From Ochrobactrum sp. Q0168 (GTDB lineage: Bacteria > Pseudomonadota > Alphaproteobacteria > Rhizobiales > Rhizobiaceae), in the NCBI RefSeq assembly GCF_016427605.1, contig NZ_JAELXQ010000001.1:836137-900136 (forward strand): a stretch of DNA of 64,000 nucleotides, given 5' to 3'. Positions within the stretch are counted from its first letter, which is position 1. Each line of letters starts with the position of its first letter. A program made the translations under genes and the position numbers. This document shows positions 45,375 through 53,842 of this stretch, in pieces. The notes beneath the pieces were generated by a model. It was not told the DNA's origin, searched no databases, and was given only the letters and a program-made list of their open reading frames with translations.

Positions 45375-47063
45375 ATGCAGCAGGCGAGCTATGTTCATGG
45401 CGCAAGTGACCGGCTTCTGATCGGCGATACGATTGGCAATCATCTCGACCGCATCGCCCGGCAATATCCCGACCGGCCAGCCGTGGTCGTGCGCCACCAG
45501 AATATCCGCCTGACCTATGCAGAACTGAACGCCTGCGTTGACGCCCTTGCGACAGGTCTTCTCGCCATCGGCCTGCGTCCCGGCGAGCGGGTCGGCATCT
45601 GGTCCCCGAACAATCTCGAATGGATACTGTCGCAATTCGCCACCGCTAAAGCGGGCCTGATCCTCGTCAATATCAATCCCGCCTACCGGGCGCATGAACT
45701 GGAATATGTGCTTGCCAAGGTTGAATGCGCGGCGCTGATCCTCGCGCCATCGCTCAAGACCAGCAATTATCTCGATATATTGCGCTCCATCGTACCGGAA
45801 ATCGACAGCGCCCGCCCCGGCCATCTGGTTTCGGAACGCCTGCCAGCCTTGCGCTGCGTGATCCGCCTTGGCGCGGAACAGACTGAAGGCATGATGAATT
45901 TCGACGCGGTCGCCGCTGCTGGCGATGAGGCAGCGCGCGACGAACTGCAGCAGCTCTCGGAAGAACTGCAATTCGACGATCCGATCAATATCCAGTTCAC
46001 CAGCGGCACCACGGGTAGTCCCAAGGGCGCTACACTCTCCCATCACAATATTCTCAATAACGGCTTCTTTGTTGGCGAGGCCATGCGCCTCACCGAACAG
46101 GACCGGCTGTGCATTCCGGTGCCGTTCTACCACTGCTTCGGCATGGTGCTCGGCAATCTTGCCTGTATGACCCACGCCGCCTGCATGGTCATCCCGAATG
46201 ACAGTTTCGATCCGCTTCTGACGCTGCAGACGGTGCAGGATGAGCAATGCACTGCCTTGCATGGCGTGCCGACCATGTTTATCGCCATGTTGGATCACCC
46301 GGAATTTGCGACGTTCGATCTTCAGAGCCTGCGCACCGGTATCATGGCCGGATCGCCCTGCCCGGTCGAAATCATGCGCCGGGTGATCCATGAAATGCAC
46401 CAGAGCGAAATTACCATCGCTTACGGCATGACGGAAACGAGCCCCGTCAGTTTCCAGAGTTCGACCAACGACCCGCTGGAACGGCGCGTTTCAACCGTTG
46501 GCCGCATCCACCCGCATCTTGAAGTCAAGATTGTCGATGCCGATGGCCGGATTGTGCCACGCGGCGAAAAGGGCGAGTTGCTGACGCGGGGCTATAGCGT
46601 CATGCGCGGCTACTGGAACGACCCGCAAAGCTCAGCGGGCGCTGTCGATGATGCGGGCTGGATGCATACCGGCGATCTCGCCACCATTGACGCGGAGGGC
46701 TATTGCAACATTGTCGGGCGGATCAAGGATCTGATTATTCGCGGCGGCGAAAACATCTATCCCCGCGAGATCGAGGAATTCCTGTTCACCCACCCCGCTA
46801 TCAGCGATGTGCAGATTTTCGGCGTTCCGGATCGCCGGTTCGGCGAGGTTATCTGCGCCTGGGTCAAGCTCAATCAGGACGGACGCCTGAATGAAGCGGA
46901 ACTGATCAGTTTTTGCCAGCAGCGGATCGCCCATTACAAAATCCCGGCTCATATCCGCTTTGTCGATCAGTTTCCCATGACCGTTACCGGAAAAATCCAG
47001 AAATTCGTTATGCGGCAGGTCATGATCGAAGAACTGCAATTGGAAGAAATAAAGACAGCCTGA
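45375..47063 (+). CDS. AMP-binding acyl-CoA synthetase
   Basis: 562 residues from the ATG at 45375, which has GGGAGG upstream. The P-loop motif [20 protein letters not shown], the [12 protein letters not shown] motif, [20 protein letters not shown] and the C-terminal lysine region [12 protein letters not shown] are all present. It forms acyl-CoA from a carboxylic acid and ATP; the sequence resembles medium- to long-chain ligases of the FadD/AcsA type. Exact substrate is unknown. It converges on the cytochrome c gene with 5 bases between stops. Confidence 0.9.
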   Translation: MQQASYVHGASDRLLIGDTIGNHLDRIARQYPDRPAVVVRHQNIRLTYAELNACVDALATGLLAIGLRPGERVGIWSPNNLEWILSQFATAKAGLILVNINPAYRAHELEYVLAKVECAALILAPSLKTSNYLDILRSIVPEIDSARPGHLVSERLPALRCVIRLGAEQTEGMMNFDAVAAAGDEAARDELQQLSEELQFDDPINIQFTSGTTGSPKGATLSHHNILNNGFFVGEAMRLTEQDRLCIPVPFYHCFGMVLGNLACMTHAACMVIPNDSFDPLLTLQTVQDEQCTALHGVPTMFIAMLDHPEFATFDLQSLRTGIMAGSPCPVEIMRRVIHEMHQSEITIAYGMTETSPVSFQSSTNDPLERRVSTVGRIHPHLEVKIVDADGRIVPRGEKGELLTRGYSVMRGYWNDPQSSAGAVDDAGWMHTGDLATIDAEGYCNIVGRIKDLIIRGGENIYPREIEEFLFTHPAISDVQIFGVPDRRFGEVICAWVKLNQDGRLNEAELISFCQQRIAHYKIPAHIRFVDQFPMTVTGKIQKFVMRQVMIEELQLEEIKTA

Positions 47064-47068
47064 ACCTG

Positions 47069-48016
47069 TTATTGCGCCTTATAGCCGTTCGCATGCGGGG
47101 GAATGGCTTTCAGATAGGCTGCGATTGCAGCGCGGTCGGCCTCGGTCAGATGCGCCATATTGGACACCACGTCCGTCATCGATCCGCCCAGCGAATCGAA
47201 GTCGGGCGTGAAGCCGCTTTGCAGCGCATAGGCGATTTCTTTTTCGCTCCAGTCGCCGATGCCGCCCTCGCCGGTCGTGATATTCGGGACAACGCTCTTC
47301 TTGCCGTCACTGCCGGTATCTGCCGATAATGCACCCGCCAGCCACTGGCCGGTCTGTAGCCCGCCCATCAGATTGCGCGGGGTGTGGCATTCACCGCAAT
47401 GACCGAGCGCTTCGGTCAGATATTGCCCCCGCGTCACGAGGTCGGATGCATCAGCGATATCAACTGCGGGCGCATCCGACAGGTAAAGATGTTTCCAGAT
47501 GCCGAGACCGCGACGGATATTGAACGGAAATCCAAGCTTGTGCGGTGCCGCGACATTATCCGACGGCGGCAATGTCTTCATAAACGCATAGAGGTCGGCC
47601 ACATCCTGCGGCTCCATCCGGGTGTAGGATGTGTAGGGAAAGGACGGGTAGAGATGCTCGCCCTGTTTGCCGACACCTTTGAGCATGGCATTGGCAAAAT
47701 CCTGAATGGTCCAGGTGCCGATTCCCTGTTCGGACGGCGAAATATTGGGCACGACGAAAGTGCCAAAGTCGGAAACCAGCTCATGCCCGCCCGCCAGCAC
47801 CTTGCGCGCGTCGCCAGCAGCACCCGGCGCAGCGTGACAGGAGGCGCAGCCGCCCGCCCAGAAAACCTGTTCGCCCCGCGCGGCATCGCCGGGCTTCATG
47901 GAAGCCAGAACGGCGCTGTCCACCTTTTGCGGCGTGGTTAAAATCCAGAAGACGGCAGCACCGACGACAAGCGCGGCGCCTGCGGCATAGGCCAGTTTGC
48001 GGACCATCCTACCCAT
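47069..48016 (-). CDS. Membrane-anchored dihaem cytochrome c
   Basis: 315 residues. An N-terminal membrane segment (LAYAAGAALVVGAAVFWIL) is not followed by an obvious cleavage site. Two haem c motifs are visible: CASCH in GGCASCHAAPG and CGECH in GHCGECHTPRN; methionine ligands are expected in MKGVGKQGEHLYPSFPYTSY-type regions. Two mono-haem domains resemble the cytochrome subunits of membrane dehydrogenases, but no dehydrogenase gene is beside it. It is followed upstream by a cytochrome c' gene in the same orientation. Confidence 0.88.
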   Translation of the reverse strand: MGRMVRKLAYAAGAALVVGAAVFWILTTPQKVDSAVLASMKPGDAARGEQVFWAGGCASCHAAPGAAGDARKVLAGGHELVSDFGTFVVPNISPSEQGIGTWTIQDFANAMLKGVGKQGEHLYPSFPYTSYTRMEPQDVADLYAFMKTLPPSDNVAAPHKLGFPFNIRRGLGIWKHLYLSDAPAVDIADASDLVTRGQYLTEALGHCGECHTPRNLMGGLQTGQWLAGALSADTGSDGKKSVVPNITTGEGGIGDWSEKEIAYALQSGFTPDFDSLGGSMTDVVSNMAHLTEADRAAIAAYLKAIPPHANGYKAQ

Positions 48017-48069
48017 TCCATTGCGGCAGTTTCACTATCGAACAAAACTGCCGATCTTGTCGAAGCTTA

Positions 48070-48516
48070 TTAGTCTTTCTTGACGCGGAAGGCCTGATGG
48101 CAGGAACCGCAATTGGCGGCAACCTGCTGAAACGCCGTTTTCAGCGCATCGACATTTTGCGGCTTGGCAGCAACAGCAGCTGCGGCATCGGCGCGGAACT
48201 TTTCGACATGCTTGACGAAATCGTCCTTGTTTTCCCAGATTTTCGGCGACGCTTCCGTATCGCCCTTATTCGAACCGGCAGGGAACAGCGTATCGACATC
48301 GAGCTTCTTGGCGTCAGCGTCGATCTTTTCAAGCGCAGCCAGAACGGCAGCAGCTTCGAACGGCTTTTGACCTTTGACCACCGGCGCAATTGCGCCCACC
48401 GAGCGGCCCATATCCTTCATGAGGGCCTGACGATCACCAATCGCATCTGCCTGCGCCAGTCCCATATTGGCGACGAAAACTGCCGCAGAACCAACCGTAA
48501 GAAAAAACAAACGCAT
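48070..48516 (-). CDS. Cytochrome c' (class II)
   Basis: 148 residues with a signal peptide (LFFLTVGSAAVFVANMGLA, cleavage near AQADA). A four-helix bundle ends in the haem motif NCGSCHQAFRVKKD, with Cys136, Cys139 and His140. Class II cytochromes c' bind NO and O2 analogues and protect against nitrosative stress. The ligand loop cannot be judged from sequence alone. It lies 53 bases upstream of the dihaem cytochrome gene, likely in one operon. Confidence 0.92.
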   Translation of the reverse strand: MRLFFLTVGSAAVFVANMGLAQADAIGDRQALMKDMGRSVGAIAPVVKGQKPFEAAAVLAALEKIDADAKKLDVDTLFPAGSNKGDTEASPKIWENKDDFVKHVEKFRADAAAAVAAKPQNVDALKTAFQQVAANCGSCHQAFRVKKD

Positions 48517-48686
48517 GTAGTCCTCCGCATTTCAGTGAACAAAACCGATCTATTGGCGAAATATCCGTTACAATCCCCGCCATTGCAACGATCGTTCCCA
48601 ACATATCACCATTAAGAAAAGTAAAACGCGCGTATTGCAGAGGTTTATACAATTCAATCACGACAACGTGAAAAACATGACTGTTT

Positions 48687-48956
48687 TTATATAGTTAAAA
48701 GCACTCCGTCGAAACGGAGTGCTTCATCTATGCTTTTACGCAAAAACGCGTCCAGCACCCGGCTTTGATTATTTTTCTTCAGCCGTCCGCTGTGGTGCCG
48801 GTTGCCCGAACCGACAAAGCCAGAGTGGGTTTCCATATTTTTCACAAGCAGCCCAGCAGTCTCCACCGGTGTCAGACATCCCTTCAAAATACAAGCATAG
48901 GAAGGGGTCGCAAAAATCGAGAAAATAATGCATGCAGAAACAACAATCTTGTTCAA
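48687..48956 (-). CDS. Small secreted protein in an AT-rich pocket, possibly frameshifted
   Basis: 89 residues from a TTG with GGGAG about nine bases upstream. A good signal peptide (KIVVSACIIFSIFATPSYA) is followed by CILKGCLTPVETAG. From about 48870 a second frame gives a Cys- and Trp-rich segment (MSDTGGDCWAACEKYGNPLW, ending in AEEK at 48769), and a terminator hairpin lies 45 bases after that second stop but overlaps the end of the first frame. This suggests the original protein combined the signal peptide of one frame with the cysteine-rich part of the other, so the gene is probably broken by a one-base change. No family was recognised. Confidence 0.4.
   Translation of the reverse strand: MNKIVVSACIIFSIFATPSYACILKGCLTPVETAGLLVKNMETHSGFVGSGNRHHSGRLKKNNQSRVLDAFLRKSIDEALRFDGVLLTI
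48699..48724. terminator. Strong hairpin terminator
   Basis: AAGCACTCCGT (48699-48709) and ACGGAGTGCTT (48714-48724) form a perfect 11-bp stem with a CGAA loop. On the minus strand it is followed by TTTTAACTATATAAAAA. It most likely ends transcription of the small secreted protein gene. Confidence 0.75.
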
Positions 48957-49074
48957 AATAATAATCTCCCAATGATTATTTACGAATAAATAATTTCATT
49001 TTTCAAAGCTTATTTAAATAATAAATTCGTCTAACCAATATTTTACTAAATACAATTTTTCTTTTGGCAAAAGA

Positions 49075-49098
49075 AAAGCCCCGCCAAGGCAGGGCTTT
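49075..49098. terminator. sodB terminator
   Basis: AAAGCCCCGCC pairs with GGCAGGGCTTT (one mismatch). Read on the minus strand it is followed by TTCTTTTGCC. It lies 24 bases after the sodB stop codon. Confidence 0.8.
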
Positions 49099-49122
49099 CC
49101 TCATACCATCAATGGCTTGGCA

Positions 49123-49719
49123 TCATGCCTTTTCGTAGAGTTCCAGCACATAATCCCAGTTGATCAGGCTGTCGACGAAAGCTTCGAGATATTTCGGACG
49201 CAGGTTGCGGTAGTCGACATAGTAGGAGTGTTCCCACACGTCGACGCCGAGGATCGGCTTTGCGCCGTGAACCAGCGGGTTTTCGCCGTTCGGTGTCTTG
49301 GAGATTTCCAGCTTCCCGTCCTTGACCGAGAGCCATGCCCAGCCCGAACCGAACTGGCCGACGCCAGCGGCGATGAAATCTTCGCGGAACTTGGCGTAGC
49401 CGCCGAGATCGGATTCGATTGCCTTTTCAAGCTTGCCCGGCAGCTTCGTGCCGCCGCCGCCCTTCTTCATCCACTTCCAGAAATGGATGTGGTTGTAGTG
49501 CTGGCCGGCATTGTTGAAGAGGCCCTGATTCTTGCCGTAGCTTTCCTTGACGACTTCTTCCAGGCTCTTGCCTTCGAGGCCGGAACCTTCAAGCAGCTTG
49601 TTGCCGTTGGTGACATAAGCCTGATGGTGCTTGTCGTGGTGGAGTTCAAGCGTCTCGCGCGACATGAAAGGCGCAAGTGCCTCATAGTCATATGGAAGGG
49701 CGGGCAGTTCGAAAGCCAT
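49123..49719 (-). CDS. sodB: Superoxide dismutase, Fe type
   Basis: 198 residues, cytosolic form with no signal peptide. Metal ligands are visible: His27 (TLELHHDKHH), His77 (GQHYNHIHFW), and the Asp and His of VDVWEHSYYVDY. Gln73 in FNNAGQHYNH supplies the active-site Gln from the N-terminal domain, the mark of Fe-SOD; the C-terminal GQFGSGWAWL is compatible. It removes superoxide as hydrogen peroxide plus oxygen. Single gene with its own terminator. Confidence 0.96.
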   Translation of the reverse strand: MAFELPALPYDYEALAPFMSRETLELHHDKHHQAYVTNGNKLLEGSGLEGKSLEEVVKESYGKNQGLFNNAGQHYNHIHFWKWMKKGGGGTKLPGKLEKAIESDLGGYAKFREDFIAAGVGQFGSGWAWLSVKDGKLEISKTPNGENPLVHGAKPILGVDVWEHSYYVDYRNLRPKYLEAFVDSLINWDYVLELYEKA

Positions 49720-49897
49720 TGGAAACTCTCCTCTTTATCTCTCAACGCGCGGCGGGCAATGTGTTGCCTACCCGAAAAATTGCGTGCGGACTCTACATAG
49801 GCCCCAACCGCGTGAGCGGCAATGAAATATTATTGAAATCACAGTAGGATGAACCCGTTCAGGATTTCCGCATCGCCGCATCGATAAAGGGGTAACC

Positions 49898-50557
49898 GTG
49901 TCCGGTACAATTAGTTCCTATGTCTTCGACGCCTATGGCACATTGTTCGATGTCCATTCGGCGGTGCGGCGACACGCGGACAAGGCCGGGCCTGACGGAC
50001 GCGCCTTTTCGGAACTGTGGCGCGCCAAGCAGCTTGAATATTCATGGGTGCTGAGCCTGATGGGCGCTTACAGCGACTTCTGGAAGCTAACGGAAGAAGC
50101 GCTTGATTTCGCCTTTGCGCGCTATCCTTCCGTCGATCCATCGCTGCGCAACGACCTGCTCGACGCCTACTGGAAACTCGATTGTTATCCGGAAGTGCCT
50201 GCGGCGCTCAAGCACCTCAAGGATCGCGGCGCGCGCCTCGCCATCCTCTCCAACGGCTCGCCTGCCATGCTGGAAGCCGCCGTGAAATCGGCGGCCCTCG
50301 ACGTTCTTCTCGACGATGTCATTTCAGTCGATGCCGTGCGCAAGTACAAGACGTCACCTTCGGCCTATGAACTGATCACCATGCAATGGCGGCTTTATCC
50401 TTCCGCAATCTCCTTCCAGTCGTCCAATCGGTGGGACGTGGCGGGCGCGGTCAAGTTCGGCATGCGCGGCGTCTGGGTCAATCGCTCCAACCAACCAGAC
50501 GAGTATCGTCAGTTTCCACCTGCCCTGATTTTGCCGAGTCTCCAGCTTCTTGGCTGA
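49898..50557 (+). CDS. Haloacid dehalogenase, type II
   Basis: 219 residues from a GTG. HAD motifs: motif I FDAYGTLFDVHSA with nucleophile Asp11, motif II LSNGSPAML, motif III KYKTSPSAYEL, and motif IV VSSN/W-type SFQSSNRWDVAGA. The AYGTLFD motif and the length are those of L-2-haloacid dehalogenases. The natural substrate may differ; related enzymes act on other small acids. A single gene on the plus strand. Confidence 0.88.
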   Translation: MSGTISSYVFDAYGTLFDVHSAVRRHADKAGPDGRAFSELWRAKQLEYSWVLSLMGAYSDFWKLTEEALDFAFARYPSVDPSLRNDLLDAYWKLDCYPEVPAALKHLKDRGARLAILSNGSPAMLEAAVKSAALDVLLDDVISVDAVRKYKTSPSAYELITMQWRLYPSAISFQSSNRWDVAGAVKFGMRGVWVNRSNQPDEYRQFPPALILPSLQLLG

Positions 50558-50880
50558 CGCACCAAAGCGGCGAACAGAGCATTTCACTAAAATTTGAATT
50601 ACCCGGCTTCTGTGAAATCCAACGATTGCCCGCAAAATTGTGTCGTCGGCGCAACACGCGTGGAACGGGTGGCTTTCCGCCACGTTTAGGCCCTATTCAC
50701 ACCGGCTCGGCGCCACAATTCTAGGGCGTTTTCCGGTCAGTCGAATTTCAGGTCTGGCGAAGAACACCGCCCGAGCCAGTGCCTTCCTCGCATGGCGCCT
50801 CTACCACATCTGGTTTGGTCGCACTTCGTTAACCCTGATTGTTGTATTCCTAACCCTCCCGTCACTAGTCTGGTTTTCTT
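50558..50880. other. Gene-free stretch before the L,D-transpeptidase gene
   Basis: 323 bases with no supported gene. GCATTTCAC near 50580 and GTGAAAT near 50611 form a loose inverted repeat of the dispersed GCATTTC type. No clear promoter box was found. Confidence 0.4.
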
Positions 50881-51597
50881 ATGCAAACGACCCTCACCCG
50901 CCGCTCTTTCCTGACGGCAATGACTGCCACTGCGGCTGCCGGTCTCGCCGGTTGCGCCCAGTTGGGACAAAATGTGCCCATCATCGATGTCGATGCGTCC
51001 GGCAACCCGATCAACAGGACCCCGCAGGCCAATGTGGATTCGTCCTTTGGCGGCTGGGAGCAGATGTATGCCTCCGTCAACGATGGCGGCTTCCAGCTTC
51101 CGGCGATCCCGATCCAGAAGATGGACAAGCGCTATCTGCGTCAGGTCGTACAGGACCCTACCGGTGAAACGCCCGGTACGCTGGTCATCGATACCTCCAA
51201 CCGCTTCTGCTATCTCGTGCTCGATAATGGTCAGGCGCTGCGCTACGGCGTCGGCATCGGCCGCGAAGGCTTTGCATGGTCCGGCCGCGCTGTGATCCAG
51301 TACAAGCGCCAGTGGCCGCGCTGGACACCGCCGGATGAAATGGTCGCCCGCCAGCCGGAACTGGTCCAGTACAGCGCTGCCAATGGCGGCATGGCTCCCG
51401 GCCTCAAGAACCCGCTGGGTGCGCGTGCGCTCTACATCTTCCAGGATGGCAAGGACACGCTCTATCGCCTGCACGGCAACCCGGAATGGTGGTCAATCGG
51501 CAAGGCGGTTTCGTCGGGCTGCGTGCGCTTCCTCAATCAGGATATTATCGATCTTTATGATCGTGTGCCGCCGAAGTCGCCGATCCTGGTGATGTGA
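50881..51597 (+). CDS. L,D-transpeptidase (YkuD), Tat-type lipoprotein
   Basis: 238 residues. The N-terminus has a twin-arginine motif (TRRSFLTAM) and a lipobox LAGC with Cys25, so it may be exported folded and lipidated. The YkuD catalytic block is YRLHGNPEWWSIGKAVSSGCVRF, with nucleophile Cys214. These enzymes form 3-3 crosslinks in peptidoglycan or anchor outer-membrane proteins to it, the latter being known in Brucella and related genera. It stands alone and is followed by a G/C-tract repeat. Confidence 0.92.
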   Translation: MQTTLTRRSFLTAMTATAAAGLAGCAQLGQNVPIIDVDASGNPINRTPQANVDSSFGGWEQMYASVNDGGFQLPAIPIQKMDKRYLRQVVQDPTGETPGTLVIDTSNRFCYLVLDNGQALRYGVGIGREGFAWSGRAVIQYKRQWPRWTPPDEMVARQPELVQYSAANGGMAPGLKNPLGARALYIFQDGKDTLYRLHGNPEWWSIGKAVSSGCVRFLNQDIIDLYDRVPPKSPILVM

Positions 51598-51602
51598 GTT
51601 AA

Positions 51603-51694
51603 GGGAGTAGGGGAATAAGGGAATAGGGCAGTATGTTTTTGCCGCCTGAAAATCTTATCCCCTACTCCCTTATTCCCCTATTCCCTTATTCCCC
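51603..51694. repeat. G-tract/C-tract inverted element, copy 1
   Basis: Four G-runs (51603-51605, 51610-51613, 51619-51621, 51626-51628) separated by AGTA/AATAA/AATA spacers form a canonical G-quadruplex motif. They are followed by AGTATGTTTT and then by a mirror arm of five C-runs (51659-51694) that could pair with them. The C-arm touches the stop codon of the HerA-like gene. The element lies exactly between two converging genes. A second copy is at 60558-60640. Confidence 0.7.
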
Positions 51695-53205
51695 TACTTC
51701 TTGAAACTGCCCAGAATGCCGCGCACCAAGGCGCGACCCAGCGAATTGCCGACTGAACGCACAACCGACTTCATCGCCGTTTCCGCGACCGTCTGACGGC
51801 CCGAGCGCTTGCCGGTGCCAAGCGCCGTGCCGAGGAGATCGCCCAGCATTCCGCCGCCGCCTTCTTCCTCCTGCTTGGTCTTCTGCTGTTCGACTGTTGC
51901 GTTCTGCGCCTTGCGCGCCAGCATCTCGAAGGCGGAATCGCGATCCACAACCGTGTCATACTGGCCGGAGACCGGGCTTGCGGCGATGATCCTGGCGCGT
52001 TCTTCCGGCGTCAGCGGGCCGATGCGCGACGAAGGCGGGCGGATCAATGTGCGCTGCACCATGGACGGCACACCCTTGGCCTGCAAGGTGGAGACCAGCG
52101 CTTCACCCGTCGCCAGATTGGTGATCGCGTCGAAGGTCTTGAAATCCGGATTGGGGCGGAACGTATCGGCGGCGGTTTTCACCGCATTGGTCTCGCGCGG
52201 CGTATAGGCGCGGAGCGCATGCTGCACACGATTGCCGAGCTGCGCCAGAACCGTTTCCGGCACGTCGAGTGGGTTCTGCGTCACGAAATAGACGCCGACG
52301 CCCTTGGAACGGATCAGACGCACGACCTGTTCGACGCGGTCGACCAGTGCCTTGGGCGCTTCATCAAACAGAAGATGCGCTTCGTCGAAGAAGAAGACGA
52401 GCTTCGGCTTGTCCGGGTCGCCCACTTCCGGCAGCGCCTCGAACAGTTCCGACATCAGCCAGAGCAGGAAAGTCGAATAAAGACGCGGGCTCATCATCAG
52501 CTTGTCGGCGGCAAGCACGCTGACGACGCCGCGCCCGTCCGTCGTTGTGCGCATCAGGTCGGCAATGGTCAAGGCCGGTTCGCCGAAGAACTTCGCGCCG
52601 CCCTGCTGTTCCAGCACCAGCAGCGAACGCTGCACGGCACCGACCGACGCCTTGTTGACATTGCCGTATTTGCCCGAGAGCTCGGCGGAACGATCCGCCA
52701 TTTCCTTGAGGATCGCCTGCAGATCCTTGAGATCGAGCAGCAGAAGCCCCTCTTCATCCGACAGGCGGAAAGCGATGTTCAGCACGCCTTCCTGCGCTTC
52801 CGTCAGGTTCATGAGGCGCGACAGCAGCAACGGCCCCATTTCGGAAATCGTAGCGCGAACGGGGTGGCCCTGCTCGCCGAAAATATCCCAGAAAATGACC
52901 GGAGACGCACGCAGCTCATAAGGTTCGAGCTTGATTTCCTCGGCCCGCTTGGTCAGGCCGTCATTCGCGACGCCGACAGCGGCAATGCCCGACAGATCGC
53001 CCTTGATGTCGGCGCAGAAGACCGGAACGCCGGCAGCGGAAAAGCTTTCCGCCAGCACCTGCAAGGTTACGGTCTTGCCCGTTCCCGTCGCGCCGGTGAC
53101 CAGACCGTGCCTGTTGCCATATTTCAGCGCCAGATATTCCGGCTGCTGGTAGGAATCGTCAGGCTTGCGGCTTGCGCCAAGGAAAATTGCGTCGTCAGCA
53201 GTCAT
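51694..53205 (-). CDS. HerA-like helicase/ATPase, DUF853 family
   Basis: 503 residues. Walker A GLVTGATGTGKTVTLQVLAE, Walker B with VFFFDEAHLLFDEAP, and the VYFVTQNPLDVPETVLAQLG sensor region are typical of the HerA/FtsK-like DUF853 family. No nuclease partner (NurA) or other subunit is adjacent. The C-terminal part carries a Glu/Gly-rich stretch (TKQEEEGGGGMLGDLLGTA). Function in bacteria is poorly defined; DNA processing is inferred from the fold. It converges on the L,D-transpeptidase gene. Confidence 0.88.
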   Translation of the reverse strand: MTADDAIFLGASRKPDDSYQQPEYLALKYGNRHGLVTGATGTGKTVTLQVLAESFSAAGVPVFCADIKGDLSGIAAVGVANDGLTKRAEEIKLEPYELRASPVIFWDIFGEQGHPVRATISEMGPLLLSRLMNLTEAQEGVLNIAFRLSDEEGLLLLDLKDLQAILKEMADRSAELSGKYGNVNKASVGAVQRSLLVLEQQGGAKFFGEPALTIADLMRTTTDGRGVVSVLAADKLMMSPRLYSTFLLWLMSELFEALPEVGDPDKPKLVFFFDEAHLLFDEAPKALVDRVEQVVRLIRSKGVGVYFVTQNPLDVPETVLAQLGNRVQHALRAYTPRETNAVKTAADTFRPNPDFKTFDAITNLATGEALVSTLQAKGVPSMVQRTLIRPPSSRIGPLTPEERARIIAASPVSGQYDTVVDRDSAFEMLARKAQNATVEQQKTKQEEEGGGGMLGDLLGTALGTGKRSGRQTVAETAMKSVVRSVGNSLGRALVRGILGSFKK

Positions 53206-53428
53206 CAGGCGATTTGCTCCTCATTTCGACCGGCACATCCACAGCCGCACTCTTGTCAGATATAGCCGCCGTCCCGTCATGCGACAACGATAAAGCCCAT
53301 GCTCCACAGTGAGAACCGCTTTTGCAGTCACAACAGCTGAAATTCCCTATAATTTTGATCCGGACATGCTTGCAAAGCGATAGCGAGAATGCATATTACG
53401 TAAACGTAAGATTTTTGGGAGAGTTTCC

Positions 53429-53791
53429 ATGGAAGAACTGATCGCACGCATCACCTCGAATGTCGGCATCGATGCCGCGACCGCGGAAAAATCTGTCGGC
53501 ATGATCCTCGCATTCCTTCAGAAAGAAGGTCCGGCGGATCAGGTTCAGCAGCTTCTGGCCGCGATCCCCGGTGCTGCCGAAGCCGTTGCACAGGTCAAGG
53601 GCGGCGGTTTCCTGTCCAATCTGATGGGCGGCGTGATGGGCCTCGGCTCGCAGCTCATGGGCGCTGGTCTCGGCATGGGTGAGATTTCCGGCGTCGCCAA
53701 GGAAACCATCCGTTTTGCCAAGGAAAAGGCTGGCGACGCGCCGGTCGATGCCGTGATCGGCTCGATCCCGGGTCTCGGGCAGTTCGTCTGA
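53429..53791 (+). CDS. DUF2267-like small protein
   Basis: 120 residues. Helical N-terminal half (MEELIARITSNVGIDAATAE, SVGMILAFLQKEGPADQVQQ) is followed by a Gly/Met-rich middle (FLSNLMGGVMGLGSQLMGAG) and PVDAVIGSIPGLGQF. The N-terminal part fits DUF2267 or a DUF937-like module. No enzymatic motif is seen. A strong bidirectional terminator follows. Confidence 0.7.
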   Translation: MEELIARITSNVGIDAATAEKSVGMILAFLQKEGPADQVQQLLAAIPGAAEAVAQVKGGGFLSNLMGGVMGLGSQLMGAGLGMGEISGVAKETIRFAKEKAGDAPVDAVIGSIPGLGQFV

Positions 53792-53810
53792 GCGCGAACA
53801 TTCCGCAATG

Positions 53811-53840
53811 AAAAACCCCGGCTTGATGGCCGGGGTTTTT
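53811..53840. terminator. Bidirectional terminator
   Basis: AAAAACCCCGGC (53811-53822) and GCCGGGGTTTTT (53829-53840) form a perfect 12-bp hairpin with a 6-base loop, with T- and A-runs on both flanks. It separates the converging DUF2267-like and MFS genes, 20 bases after one stop codon and 3 before the other. Confidence 0.9.
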
Positions 53841-53842
53841 GT

